From NCBI RefSeq assembly GCF_000149955.1, contig NC_030992.1:1147073-1211072 (forward strand): DNA of 64,000 nt. The letters are read 5' to 3'. This document shows, piece after piece, positions 25,203-38,460 of this stretch. How positions within the stretch are numbered: the stretch's first letter is position 1; every line of letters starts with the position of its first letter. A model generated the notes under the pieces. It was not told where the DNA came from and made no database searches. It worked only from the letters and a program-made list of their open reading frames with translations. Source of the DNA: Fusarium oxysporum f. sp. lycopersici 4287 (taxonomy: Eukaryota; Ascomycota; Sordariomycetes; Hypocreales; Nectriaceae). The position numbers and the translations under genes were made by a program.

Positions 25203-25908
25203 GATTGATGGTCGATGATGTCGTGATTCTGAGTGATTGTTAGAGAACGAAGGGATCTGGCTGAGATATGTGTCTGGATCGAATTGATGATGGGAGGTGG
25301 AGGGAGAGTCGCGTAAATTTATGTGCGAGAGGATAAGAAAACGGGGCAGAAGAGTGAAGACCAAGCACTGCAGACGGACAATAGAGGCATTGCCACGTTC
25401 AAACAGTATCGTCGTGGTTACGGCATATGGTTCTCTATTGTTGATTGTAGGTCAGATGACGTTCGATCAGAGCGAAAGCGGAGCGTAGAAACAATAGGAG
25501 ATGAAACATATCGGCAATAAAGGAATACGCATAAAAGGGTATCATTGACATTTATCTAAATAACTAACTTAATCCTCCTTCAAATATCACCCCGTCTGTC
25601 TGTATGCTCAGGGTTCTCCAGGCAGTCTTTTGGGAGCCTAGCTTTAGCCATCAAGGTCAACAGAATGGCGATAGGTTCCTTTGTTCCAATAATCGCTGAA
25701 CCTCAGGAAAGAACCCTGCCTGGTGCATCATCCGCGTCGTCCTGAGTGCCGTAGAGTCGTAGGTATGTGCTGTGGATGATGATCTCGCTTTGTGATATGA
25801 CCCATTCCGCCATGTCCTAATTTGTACCAAACTCGTCGCCTCCTAACGTATAGCGCATATGTTCCTCTCTGCTGATTTCACACCGACCCGTGGCCGGTCG
25901 CGATACTC
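25203..25908. other. Intergenic region
   Basis: Upstream of the TAG-interrupted gene and downstream of the dynactin gene. Short ORFs only, no support for a gene. Confidence 0.5.
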
Positions 25909-26548
25909 TCATGACGCTGGAGGATGGGGATTATTTCCCACCGTCTTGTACATATCCCTCAGCTCAAACTCATCATAACCTCCCTCGGGAATCTCCCCAA
26001 TAACCTTAGCCGGCTGTCCCGCAACGATAGAAAAGCTCGGAATGACCATGCTCGGCGGCACAACCGTCCCATCCAACACTTTGACGTAGTCCTTTAAAAT
26101 AGCAAACTCTCCGATCGTACACCCCTTTCCGATCTGCACATGGTTTCCCACAGCTGCAGCTTGCACTACTGTCCCTTGGCCAACAAAGACGTGGTCTCCT
26201 ATGCGCAGTGGCATGTATGTAAAAGCGCCCTTGTATATGCGGCCTGGTGGACGCAGCAGGACACCTCGAGCTAAGAAGCAGTATCGGCCTATGGCGACGG
26301 CTGTGTTGTTCGCTGGCGAGCTACCAGAGGATGACGATGTGGCTGTCCGAGCGAGATCACCGCGGATCATGACTTCAGGTTGGATGACGGTTTTGCCGCC
26401 GAGCATGATGTTCTGAGTACCGACAAGGACAGCTTTGCGTGCGACCTTGTTACCTGTGTCCTATAACAGCGTTAGCATCGAGTGATTCGGAGGTCGCAGA
26501 GTAGCTTACGGTCTCGATGTACTCGCCTTTGGGAGGTCGGCGAGACAT
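25909..26548 (-). CDS. Dynactin subunit p25 (subunit 5)
   Basis: 196 aa from exons 26548-26510 and 26460-25909 (48-bp intron). It starts MSRRPPKGEYIET and continues DTGNKVARKAVLVGTQNIML. The body is a left-handed beta-helix of hexapeptide repeats: GGKTVIQPEVMIRGDL, AIGRYCFLARGVLLRP, RIGDHVFVGQGTVVQAAAVGNHVQIGKGCTIGEFAILKDYVKVLDGTVVPP. This fold and length are those of dynactin p25, part of the pointed-end complex that links dynein-dynactin to cargo such as early endosomes in hyphae. Complete. The longer in-frame extension upstream of the ATG is not supported. Confidence 0.9.
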
Positions 26549-29080
26549 GTTGGGCGGTTCTTGAAGCCGGTGGAGGGCCGGAGCGGAGGCGGAGACGGAG
26601 ATGGAGGAGAGATCGGGCGGTGTTGGAGTTGTTTTGGCGGTCGCTAGGCCGATGTCATGGACAAGTGGGGCCGCATTTACGCAGGCGACGGGGGCCTCAA
26701 TTAGATGCAGTAAAGCCAAGGCACGGCAACGCAAGGCAACGCGTACCAAGTAAATAGATGTTGTAATTATCGAATCATATGATATGCTGTGTAACAGAAT
26801 CTAATTTGCTGTCGAATGAGAAAACTACTAACGAGGTACTGTTGGTAATGAGCTGGCAACAATCTTACCAACATGATGCTATTTCAGAACAAAGAAAGCC
26901 TTGCTGAGCCTTGAAAGACGTTAGAGCAAACATTGAATACCTACCTACCTTGGCCTTCCAAGCGCCGTCATGACCAACAACTGATAAACCCAACAAGCGA
27001 TACATTTGCCAACCGCAATCAGTAGATTACCAACCAACACCTCATCAAGCATCTCCATATTTTACTACCTGCATATAACAAACATCCAGAGTGTGTCACA
27101 AGATTGCTGTAATTCCCACACTTGGTCCGATTGAGTCTTGTCCTACACCAACCTCTCAACTCAACTCCTCGAATTGGATAGCCAATGATACTCTGACCAT
27201 AAGCTAACCGTAAGCTAAGGAATTGAGAATCCTTTGAACTAAACGCAAACAGTTTAGTTTGTATACGATAAAAGGAAACGGACTCCAACCTCCCGCTAAA
27301 AAAGTGCAGTTCTTCCCGTGCCGCAAGCCAAGAGAAGGGTGCGCCGAATGAACCACTTATAACTCTCAGAGCGGTTGTGAGCGGTTAATTTCCCCAATTC
27401 TTCTCTATTCTCGTCTCTCTTTCTGTATTCTCAACTATCTATCTCCATGTTGCATTTTCGAAATATTGGATTTTAATTTTAATTTTTTAAATACGAATTC
27501 ATGTGAGGGAGATGCAGTGGAAATGAGTTATAAAGTGACTCGATCGTTTCGTGCAGTAGCGTACACTAGAACATAGCTGAAACTGCCAGGGCCCGATGTT
27601 TGAGATAAATTAGATGGCTTCTCAGATTTCTCATATTTTATTTATTATTTTTTACTTTTTGTCCAAGTTTCTCATCTTCAGGTGAGACTTGTAGAAACTA
27701 TTAGATTCCTCCCTAGATCCTACTCCGTATCTCCTACATTACTCGTTGTCCGTACATGCTCGAATACCACATTCTAGATGCAGGTGGTTGACCCCGGACC
27801 TGAACCCGGACCTTGCTTATAATATTGGATAGCTATGTTTGTTCTCTTACGATTCTTGCATCCTTGCCCTTCCCGCTTATAACATCGTGTCCTTGTCTTA
27901 GTAGCATACACATACTACGTAGACGATAACTTACCGTCTTGGCCCGCGGGGCGCAGGGCGGAAGATGCTCTGTCCGATCTGAGCCAAGGATTACAAGAGT
28001 TGATACCTGAGAGGTTACAAGTTCAGACGACGGTGGGTGAATCTGCGTTTCATCGACAGCGACTGATCCTCTTGTCGTTATGGTAGTAATAGAGGATGAA
28101 GACAAAACCAAACCAAACCGTAAACATCAAACGCTCTCTTAATTAACCATTTTAGCCATTTCCTATTCATTCCTCTTCTGACATCTCAGACTCTCAACTG
28201 AGACTCTGCTGACGGCAACACCAAGCCGAATACAACTATGATCCCTGCAGCTACACCTCCAGAAAACGACGCTTCCGCCCGCGCTAGGGTCGCCTCTCAA
28301 CGCGGCCGCCCTTCCATTAGATTATTTTCCTCCTCCTCCTCCATCCCCCAAGCGAAAAGCGTTGCATTACACTGGGATTTTTTGATCCCTACACTCTCCA
28401 CTTACAAGGATTGGGAGGGTCTCGCTCTCTCTCGCCTCCGCCCGCGTTTCGAGGCCTAGCCCATGCTTGCTTGCATCGCTTTCGTCTGAGTTTTTGGCGA
28501 GGCAAGAAACAGAAACAAAGGAGAAACTATGTTGTTCTGTTCTGTTTGTTGGGTTTCGTGTCCATCGCAAAATCTGCCTAGATAGGGCGCAGTAGAGTTT
28601 GACTTGTTTTGTATATAAAGTCTATCACGACCTCGTCTCCTCAACCACAATCAACGCCATCAATTCCAAGTCCAATTCCACTCTTCCCTAGTCCTCTTCT
28701 ATTCTTGTTCTCTAATAAGTCTTGTCTGGTTCTGGTAACCACTGCATTTCTTATCCCCGCTTCTTCCTTCTGCACTCACCACACCAACTCTCAATATAAG
28801 CGCCCAGGTGGAAACGCCCCATCCACTTAGACCCCTTGCTCGTTGCGTTTATTATTAGCATTGCCGCCCTTGTACTCGTTGTTGCCGCCGATTGTATACA
28901 AGACCGAGCTCTGCTCTTCTTCTATCACCCTTTCTATTCTGCTATCACTGCTTCTTTAGTCGTTGTTGGTGCTTTAATTCCCATTACACACGATCGACAC
29001 CATCTTTTACCTCCTTAAACGCATTGTCATAGTCCGGTGTCTCAGAAAGTTGCATTCGATCTCCTACATCATCATTAACC
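26549..29080. other. Large intergenic region
   Basis: 2.5 kb between divergent genes. AT-rich stretches near 27450-27490 and 27630-27660, and a GTATATAAAG element at 28611-28620 about 460 bp before the next ATG. A 73-codon plus-strand ORF at 28238 has no recognised domain. Otherwise nothing identified. Confidence 0.45.
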
Positions 29081-29883
29081 ATGCTCGCCAACTCCCTTCT
29101 CGTCCTTGCCTCTGCCACTTTGGCTTTGGCTTCTCCTCTTGCTACCTTTGGACCTGGTTCTAGCTGCAAGCCTGGAAAGCCTGCTCCTGTCCTCCCAGTC
29201 AATGGTGGTCGTAAGTCTTAGCTCAACCGACTTATACATCCTCAGTTTCGCTAACATTACCTAAAGCTTCTGAACTCCCTGCTCCTCCTCAAGGTGTAGC
29301 TCTCAAGCACATCGCTTTTGGCTTCGGCATTCAGAACTACACCTGTGCTGATGCCGCTGCTACTCCCGCTGCCGTTGGTGCTCTAGCTGTTCTCTACGAC
29401 ATCACCCATCTCTACCCGGGCCAAAGCCCTTCATCTCTAACTCCCGACAAATGGGCCTCTTTCACTGGCGATGTTCTTAGCACCGGAAAGGTCCCTCTTA
29501 ACCTCAACACAAACGGCGTCGGAGCTTCCACCACCAACCCTTTCCCCAAGAAGGAAGATCTCAAGGTTCAAGGCCTCCAGAAGAAGCTCCCCTACCTCGG
29601 ACATCACTTCTTCAACGCTGCTGGAGTTCCTACCTTTGACCTCGACAAGGCCAACCAACTTCTCGTCTGCAAGAAGCTCGACGGTATTAAGGCTCCTTCT
29701 ACTGCCTCCGCTGGCCCTGATGGTACCGGCGCTGTCGACTGGCTCTACCTCGGTGACGCTGGTGGTAGCATTGGTGTCTCCTACGTCTACCGCGTCATGA
29801 CTGCCGGTGGTGTTTCTCACGGCTGCAAGGCCAAGGGCACCGACAGCACCTCTTACACCACTCTCTACTGGTTCTACGGTTAA
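29081..29883 (+). CDS. Secreted DUF3455-type protein
   Basis: 248 aa from exons 29081-29210 and 29267-29883 (56-bp intron). A signal peptide (MLANSLLVLASATLALAS) precedes a mature domain with GVALKHIAFGFGIQNYTCAD, AVGALAVLYDITHLYP, PYLGHHFFNAAGVPTFDL, AVDWLYLGDAGGSIGVSYVYRVMTAGG and a Cys-containing C-terminal segment. This pattern matches the DUF3455 family of small fungal secreted proteins, sometimes annotated malate dehydrogenase-like without evidence. No transmembrane or GPI signal seen. Extracellular; function unknown. A 156-codon antisense ORF over it is a shadow. Confidence 0.82.
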
Positions 29884-30393
29884 AGCAAACCAGTCACGAC
29901 TTTTCATCTTTCACTTCTTAATCACATATTTTCTTAGTCAGATAGAACGGCGGTTCATCGGAGTTTATAAAAGGTTACAATCGCTTTACATAGGATACTC
30001 ATACGTTTCACGACGATCGTTTACTGGTACAAAATCTCGGGTTTTGGGAACAGATACCATGGTTTATTACGGGTGTGAATGCATCATTACCCCAGAGGAC
30101 ATTTAGGGAACAACATTTGGCGTTTTGCTTTTTGACACGAAGGGATTGGAGGGCGTAGTGGATAGTGAGATGGGGTGGAACGGAGATAGGTAGTTAGCCA
30201 TTGTCAAATGGAAATACATTGGATCAAGTTCGTTAGGCAAATCTTGACTTCTCACATGACCGTGAATGAAATGGCAAATCAATGTGAGCAACCAAGTTGC
30301 ACAAACGCGCTTCAAGTATATCAACTAACTCCCATTGCAAAGAACGCTAGACAATCCATCATCAAGAATGCAAGATAATACAGAACACATCAC
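29884..30393. other. Convergent 3' regions
   Basis: Between the stop codons of two convergent genes; only 3' untranslated and spacer sequence expected. Nothing else seen. Confidence 0.5.
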
Positions 30394-32003
30394 TCAAGCA
30401 TCCTCCTTTCCGACAACCTGCTTCTCATGTTCCAGGCTTTCTCTCTCGCAAGAAATGACCACATTGGTCATATACTTGTGACACTTGTAAGTCAAAGCCG
30501 TACACCAGATGATCATGGCGATGCTAACAGCAATCATTGCCCACATGCCTCGCTAATGAAATGTCAGTGCTCTGTCAAGGCTAGTCAACATTGAATGATA
30601 GAAACTTACAATGAACCACGGAGCCATTGAGGCACCATAGAAGACGATGCTCCACCAAGCATTGATGGTATTGCTGCCCGTGTTCATGCCAGCCAACACG
30701 ATACCACGGAACATGGCTGATTCGTGACGCATGACATCGTTGCACCAAGCGAAGAAGGTAGCCTGGCACGCGTAGACAGAACCGGCCCAGTAGTAAGCTG
30801 CGAAGACAACCGTGGTAGAATGTGGGTTCGTAGGGTCCTTGGAAGCAACCAAGACCATGATAGCTGTGGCGATTCCAGTGATGCCAATGAAGTACCCAAC
30901 AAGATATCGCTTTCCAGACAGGAAGTCGGTCAATGTTGCCCAAAACAGCGTAGATATAATACCAACGGCTGGCACACCACTGGGATAGTTGTTCTTCTGG
31001 GCGACAGTGTATGTTTTGGTCGGGTGGTTTTGGAGGAAGAGAGCGAAGAGGGCGTTGGTGCTGAAAGACTCGGTCTCACCGGCGATGATCCAGAGAATAA
31101 CGAATCCCCACCAGAGCCAAGATGTGAGAACCATCTTTCCATAGCCAAAGGTAAGCTTGGGTCGTTCTTCAGCGGGAGGAACACGCGATCTAGCTAGGGC
31201 TCGCTCCTCTTCGGAGAGGTAAAAGGCGGTGGTCGTATGCGGTGTATCGGGGAATAGAAAGAAGCCGTAGATAGCAACGGGGATGGTAATGAGGCCATCG
31301 ATAATGAAAAGCCATCGCCAACCGGTCAATCCATTTCGACCATCCATACTTGAGTGAATACCCGTCTGGATGAATCCTCCAATCATAGTTCCCGCCAGGC
31401 CAGAAGCAGTAAAGATACCACTTCGCTTGCCCAGTTCTCTCTCTGTATACCAAGATCCGAGAATATAGTGTGTGCCGACAAAGGTTGACGCTTCGCAGAT
31501 GCCCTGGAAGAAGCGAATTGCCATGATGGACTTGGGGCTCTGAACGGAAGCGGTAGCCATGGTGAGACCGCCCCAGAGAACCATCATGAGAGGGAACCAG
31601 ATGCGAGGCTTGATGTATTGGAGGGAGAGGTTGGAGGGAACCTGGCCGATGACATAGCTGTGACTTGTCAGAATGTGTTTATGGCGAGAGGGAACATGAG
31701 ATAGATGGGAACCTACCCAACAGTGAAGCAAGTAAAGATCTGGTTCAGCTGGTCGCCCTCGAACCCAAGGTCCTCCTTCATTCCAGACACGTAGGCATTG
31801 TTGATGTTATTTCGGTCAAGCTATACAGAGTCAGTCAGTTCAGTACATGAATCAAACAAGTATATTAGGGTATGACAACGTACGTAGTTGACAAAGTAAC
31901 TCAAACAACAAAAGGTCAAGATGAAAAAGTCAATCTTTTGAACAAGACGTCTCTCTCCGGGCTTGTAGTCAACATGAAGATACTCCTTCAGTTTCGACGA
32001 CAT
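30394..32003 (-). CDS. MFS transporter, Dal5/allantoate-pantothenate permease type
   Basis: Plasma-membrane anion:proton symporter-type permease of 476 aa. Exons 32003-31884, 31820-31717, 31657-30610 and 30552-30394 join in frame (introns 63, 59 and 57 bp). The N-terminus [39 protein letters not shown] is the TM1 signature of the Dal5/Liz1/Tna1 group, followed by [10 protein letters not shown] in TM2, WGGLTMATA and [21 protein letters not shown]. About 12 helices are predicted. Substrates in this family are allantoate, ureidosuccinate, small peptides or carboxylate vitamins. The divergent amidase neighbour suggests uptake of an amide- or carboxylate-containing nitrogen source. A TATAAGT at 32107-32101 and a GAT microsatellite lie in its leader. 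Confidence 0.9.
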
Positions 32004-32045
32004 ATTTGCGACTTGTAAGAAAGAGTCTGAAGTGGCGAGTATTTT

Positions 32046-32066
32046 GATGATGATGATGATGATGAT
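32046..32066. repeat. (GAT)7 trinucleotide microsatellite
   Basis: Seven perfect GAT units, 43 bp upstream of the permease ATG and within its probable 5' leader (ATC repeats on the transcript strand). Likely length-polymorphic. Confidence 0.95.
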
Positions 32067-33107
32067 GAAGAGTGACAACCAAGGGGTCGAGACCTGGTCT
32101 ACTTATACATGCCGAGTGAAGCTGCAGACAAAGATAGTCATTGGCAGTATTAGTTTCTAAGACTCAATTATACCGACCTTGGCAACGCTCCTATTGCGCT
32201 GCAGTATCAGAGTCAAGTCGCGTGTTGAGCGAGCAAGTCAAACGATTTCGGCCAAGTCTAGTCTTAATCTACCGAAACGATAAGCAACCAAAAAATTGGG
32301 AATTTGCGGGGAAGCGATAGGCTAGAACGTGCAGGGCGCTGATCATCCCTGAAGATACGATTTCTCTCCGCAATTGATTGCTTGATTCGTTTCCTGTTTC
32401 GGAAACGTATCTATACGAACCTGGTAGATAAGTTCCTTGTTAGTGAGATAGGAGATGCCGGGGTAGTTTGGCGGATGTTACTGAGGTATCTATCTGGATG
32501 GAGACGGGGGTTGATATGTAAACAGCTGATATTAAAGATAGCTTAGTTTGGATAAATGACAAGAGTGAGCAGATACGAAGAATTGTAGATATTTCTCTCT
32601 TCTTAGATAAACAAATAGTCAGTGTTATAGAGAGAAAGTCAGTCTATATAAATGGAGTTGGAGTAGTTCACCATGTTTACTGAGGTAGTTAGTTAGGCGA
32701 ATCTTTAACCATCCGCCGGATATACTCACCCAAAAAGGTCAAAACATGTCAAAGATATAGCTATCAGCAGAGAATTCGGATCCCTGTTCTATTACCGAGT
32801 ATCTGGAATTACCCCAGATATTCGTATCTCATTAGTGTCAACACCTCGTGATAAGCTGCATTTCCCCTCATACAACCACGCTTCACCCGTTGATACCTCT
32901 CCCCATCAGGAAGGGAACCAAAATCACTAGTGCACCACAGTTAACTCCGGACCGGCAATAACCCAAATAGGAAAGATACCTATTACACTGCTACAACCCT
33001 CAACTGACGCCTTCGACTAAGATATCTCAGACTAGATTTAAGCTGCCTCTATTCTCTATCTTCCCTTGGCTAACCCAAGATACTGCACACCAATAGTCTC
33101 GCCCGTC
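32067..33107. promoter_or_regulatory. Divergent permease-amidase promoter with GATA motifs
   Basis: Shared upstream region of the Dal5-like permease (minus) and amidase (plus). It contains several GATA-factor cores, among them GATAAG at 32427-32432 and 32850-32855, plus-strand GATAAG near 32279, GATAGG at about 32316 and 32447, GATAG near 32537 and GATAAA near 32606. Clusters of HGATAR sites are the binding context of AreA/Nit2-type nitrogen regulators. Motif density is seen; regulation is inferred. Confidence 0.5.
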
Positions 33108-34954
33108 ATGACTCTCACAACCACCACCACACAAACAGCCACCCTTGATACCACTCCTGTCTGGAAGGATATCAGCGACAAGAAGATCAAGGCTCTGGAC
33201 TCTTCCATCCCTAAACATCGGTGCTCTACGTTTTGTACGCTGAGAAGCCTGACCGTGGCGCCAAGTGGCGTATCCAGTGCGTTCCTGAGAGCAAGGACTC
33301 GTTTACAAAGGAAGAGCTCGCTATCACATCTTTGAATGCTGCTGAACTCCTTGAGAAACTTGCTTCAGGGGAGTACAAGTCTGAGGATGTCACCAAGGCA
33401 TTCTGTAAACGAGCATCTGCCGCTCATCAGCTTGTAAGTCAGTCACACAACGAGAACTGCGTTGTACTAACACGATGTATAGACAAACTGTCTTGCAGAG
33501 ACTTGCTTTGAGCGCGCTCTCCAAACAGCCCGTCAACTAGACGAGCATCTCGCCAAAACTGGAACTCCCGTCGGTCCCCTCCACGGCCTTCCCATTTCTC
33601 TCAAAGACAACTTCAACCTTGAAGGTCTTGACTCAACTGTCGGGTTCACAGCTCATGTTGGAGACCCAGCCAAGTCTGACTCTGCACTTGCAACAGTTCT
33701 TCAAAATGCCGGTGCTGTCTTCTACGTCAAGACCAATGTACCTACGGCTATGATGATTGCAGAGTCCGTTAACAACACTTTTGGACGAACTGTGAACCCT
33801 AAGAATAGGAGTACTACCAGTGGTGGAAGTTCAGGCGGAGAGTCGGCACTTATTGCATTCAAGGGAAGTCCACTTGGTGTTGGATCTGATATCGGTAAGT
33901 TCTACGCTCTCAAGTTGGCAACAATAAACTTACACTGCCATAGGCGGATCATTACGTATTCCTGCTGCTTGCACTGGCATCTTCACCATCCGTCCTTCGG
34001 CAGGCCGATTCCCAGTGCGCAATTGTCGCTCCGGCATGCCCGGCCAAGAAGCCGTCCTCTCCGTCAACGGCCCCCTAGCACGAACTCTTCAAGACGTTGA
34101 GCTCTACAGCAAAGCCGTCATTGACTCTCAGCCATGGCTCGTCGACCCCAAGTGTCTCCCCATTCCCTGGCGCCCAGCCCAACTCCCTGAAAAGTTAAAG
34201 ATCGCATTCATGTGGCACGACGGCATGGTCCGGCCAACACCACCTGTAACTCGAGCTCTCCTGATCGCCAAGAAGAAGCTCGAAGCGGCGGGACATACCA
34301 TCATCGAATGGGATCCTGTTGACCAGAAGGAAGGCAGTGAACTTCTTCAGCGCATGTTCACAGCTGATGGTGGACAAACTATCCGAAAGGAACTTGAGCG
34401 TACAGATGAGCCTTGGAGACCTGAGATGGAAGCCTATCGAGTTGCAAGAGATTTGAGTACCTCCGAGATGTGGAAGCTTCAGCTCGAGCGAACAGCTTTC
34501 CAGAACCGCTATCTCGATCGCTGGAACAAGGCAGGCATTGATGCTATCGTCAGTGCAACAACTCCCTACAGTACCGGAAAGCATGGAAGCCTAAGACATG
34601 GTAAGTATACAGGTTACTGATGAGATGAGATGACAGACTAATGATGGATAGTTGCTTATACTGGTGTTTTCAACGTGGTTGATTACTCAGCTGTCTCTTT
34701 TGCTACAAGCATCAACGTTGATAAGGATGTTGACAAGCTTGATGCTTCGTATGAGCCGCTGAGTCCATTGTGCAAGTCTGTCAACGAAGAATGTGAGTAC
34801 CCCCCCTTAGTCATACAGTCGAATAGTATTAACACAAACAGACGACGCAGAGCTGGTCCATGGACTACCAGTTAGTCTCCAAGTCGTTGCACGTAGGTTA
34901 GAAGAAGAAAAAGTCATCGCTATGGCCAAGCTCGTACATGAGACTGTTGGCTGA
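33108..34954 (+). CDS. Amidase (acetamidase/AmdS family) with an apparent frame disruption
   Basis: Amidase-signature hydrolase that splits amides into acid and ammonia. Exons 33108-33433, 33483-33894, 33944-34600, 34652-34792 and 34842-34954 fit canonical introns. The Ser-cisSer-Lys triad is present: Lys in ISLKDNFN, cis-Ser in TTSGGSSGGESAL, nucleophile Ser in DIGGSLRIPAACTGIF. Exon lengths sum to 1649, one base short of a multiple of three. The frame changes between about 33195 and 33221: the reading from the ATG (TPVWKDISDKKIKALDSSIPK) is typical of amidase N-termini, yet the continuing domain (YAEKPDRGAKWRI, KEELAITSLNAAELLEKLAS) is in another frame, and no intron with matching phase fits. 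So this is either a pseudogene with a one-base deletion or a sequencing error; restored length would be about 549 aa. Confidence 0.8.
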
Positions 34955-35354
34955 AGGGAAATACTGTAGAATAGACATCAGCATGTAGACATTGGAAGAC
35001 CTTGTGCTCGTCATATAGAGTAACATCACTACTGGGACCGGCACGAATCATGTAACAGATAAAGAAATATCGTATTCATCTTGTTTCTCGTTTGGAAAAA
35101 TAGACATGGAAATTGAAGACGAGGGAATCGCTGCTCAACCCTCTCAACCCATGTACAAGCATGCCACATCAGCTTCTTGAAGCTGAATCCTCCCTCTCTT
35201 ATCCTCCTCGTATCAGGCATTAAATTCTTGAAACCACCAAGACTTGTCCTTGTTTCCCTTTCCTAAAGCATCTCTCTCTTTTTGAACTTGAAGCGATGTC
35301 TTTGAACCTCCTCTAAGACACTATCCGACTTTTATCATACGCGAATATGTTTCC
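34955..35354. other. Convergent 3' regions
   Basis: Spacer between the amidase stop and the MAPK stop. Nothing recognised. Confidence 0.5.
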
Positions 35355-36899
<1,545 letters not shown>

Positions 36900-38460
36900 G
36901 GTGTCTGTCCTGATATGATCTTGGATGCGGGGCAGATAGAAGCTTCGAATGCGACAAGGTTTGGTCAAAGAGGAACAACCGTTTGCGTCGGTTGGGGAGT
37001 GAACTTTATAGGGAAGGACAAGGTATATAAAGATGAAAAGTTAGAAATGCTGTGTAAGAATAAGACAAAGAAACAGTCAGCGCCGTCTTTGCGATATATG
37101 TATGTACCTTATGTTGCTGGTTGGTTGGGTCCCGCGGATTGAACGAGTGGAATGGGAAATAGCTCCCTCAGCTGCTGAGCCCATCTCTGGACTGCTACTG
37201 GACGAAGCACTGGGTTGCTGTTTTAGCAGGGGCTTTCAGGGCTGCTAGAACCGATCCACAGTGACCCGAAGCCGCTAAGGTATGAAAAAAGGGACCCCGC
37301 AGCGAAGTCACCGCCTGGTGATGTGGCTGATTTGTTCGGCTTGCGGCCCCCACACCCACTGGGCCAATGAGAGAACGAATCAAGCTCTTCACTTGATAGC
37401 CGCGCGACAACGACCCTTGTTCTCAAGTCGCAGTGATGCATGCAACGGCTCGGCCTCATCTACTGCAAAAAGGGGAACTCGTCGTGTTGAACTCTCAGAG
37501 GACACAGACTCAAATTTGATGATTTAAAAACACGCGTTCTTTTACGAAGTCCAAAGTTTATCTCCTCCTCACAAGAGACGACCTAACGAAGATATCTCGG
37601 CATTCACCTCCCGCTTCGTTAGGTCGTGTATCCAGCCGCACGCCGTCCCGTGCCACCAAGGGGCTGAGTCTGTTAAAGGCCATCACCGATGGTCAGCAAT
37701 CTCATCCAATCTCACCCGGCATCTGAGAGATCCGCCTCACGTAAAGCCTCCACTGAGAATTAGGATCCAATGCCGTCAAGTTGCCAGGTGTACAATATGA
37801 CCTCGTGTTGTTATCATAGTCTCTGGGTCCGGCATCACCGATGCAACATGACAGAGATGAGAGACACTCGGAGTGAAGTCAGACAAATTGAATGACGCTG
37901 TTCTTCAGCCCGAGTTCAAGGCCGCCCACTAGGCCGCTGCATCGTCAGCCCTGGGAGCATAGGGCTGAAGCTTGCCAAGTGGGACTGTCACTGAACTCTC
38001 AGACTGCGACATTATGGTGTACGGTATTGTTTCTGATGTCTTTGGCAATTCTCCTCGCTCGTTTGATCATTGTGAAGGCATTAGAAAAGTTCAGCAAGCT
38101 TGTGATTACACCATCTCGTAACAAGTGGCCCAGAGAAAAGTTCGCCGAGCTTCCTTCTGTTTCTTGCTTCGAGACCAGCATTCATGGGTGTTTATCTGAA
38201 ACCGACCTCATGGATTCTGAGACACAACCTGTGGGATCGACATAGAATAACCTACCCTCCAACTTAATCGAACCGTCTTGCTGGGATTCATTCAGCCAAT
38301 AATCATCAACTTTGTTGAAGTATCAATAAATATTCTAATCTACCTATCCGTAGTCCCTCTAATATGTAACCTACCTCGTTTCCCTTCATTGATCATCTGT
38401 ATGTACAGGTATCGGGTATTAAATCCATCACCACCCCCCAACTCCATCCGTGCCGTCCAT
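36900..38460. other. Upstream region of the MAPK gene
   Basis: 1.56 kb holding the MAPK promoter and the 3' side of the LMW phosphatase gene. It contains a perfect 14-bp inverted repeat (listed separately). Small ORFs here have no support. Confidence 0.5.
37578..37627. repeat. Perfect 14-bp inverted repeat with 22-nt spacer
   Basis: Left arm ACGACCTAACGAAG at 37578-37591 is the exact reverse complement of CTTCGTTAGGTCGT at 37614-37627. It lies about 680 bp upstream of the MAPK start. It could form a stable hairpin or be a two-site factor target. Confidence 0.9.

Noticed and set aside
29437..29907. 156-codon minus-strand ORF
   Set aside because: Antisense shadow of the secreted DUF3455-type gene.
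33153..33245. Intron that would reconcile the amidase frames
   Set aside because: The only phase-matching donor removes the conserved WKDISDKKIKALDSSIP segment; other donors give stops or wrong phase.
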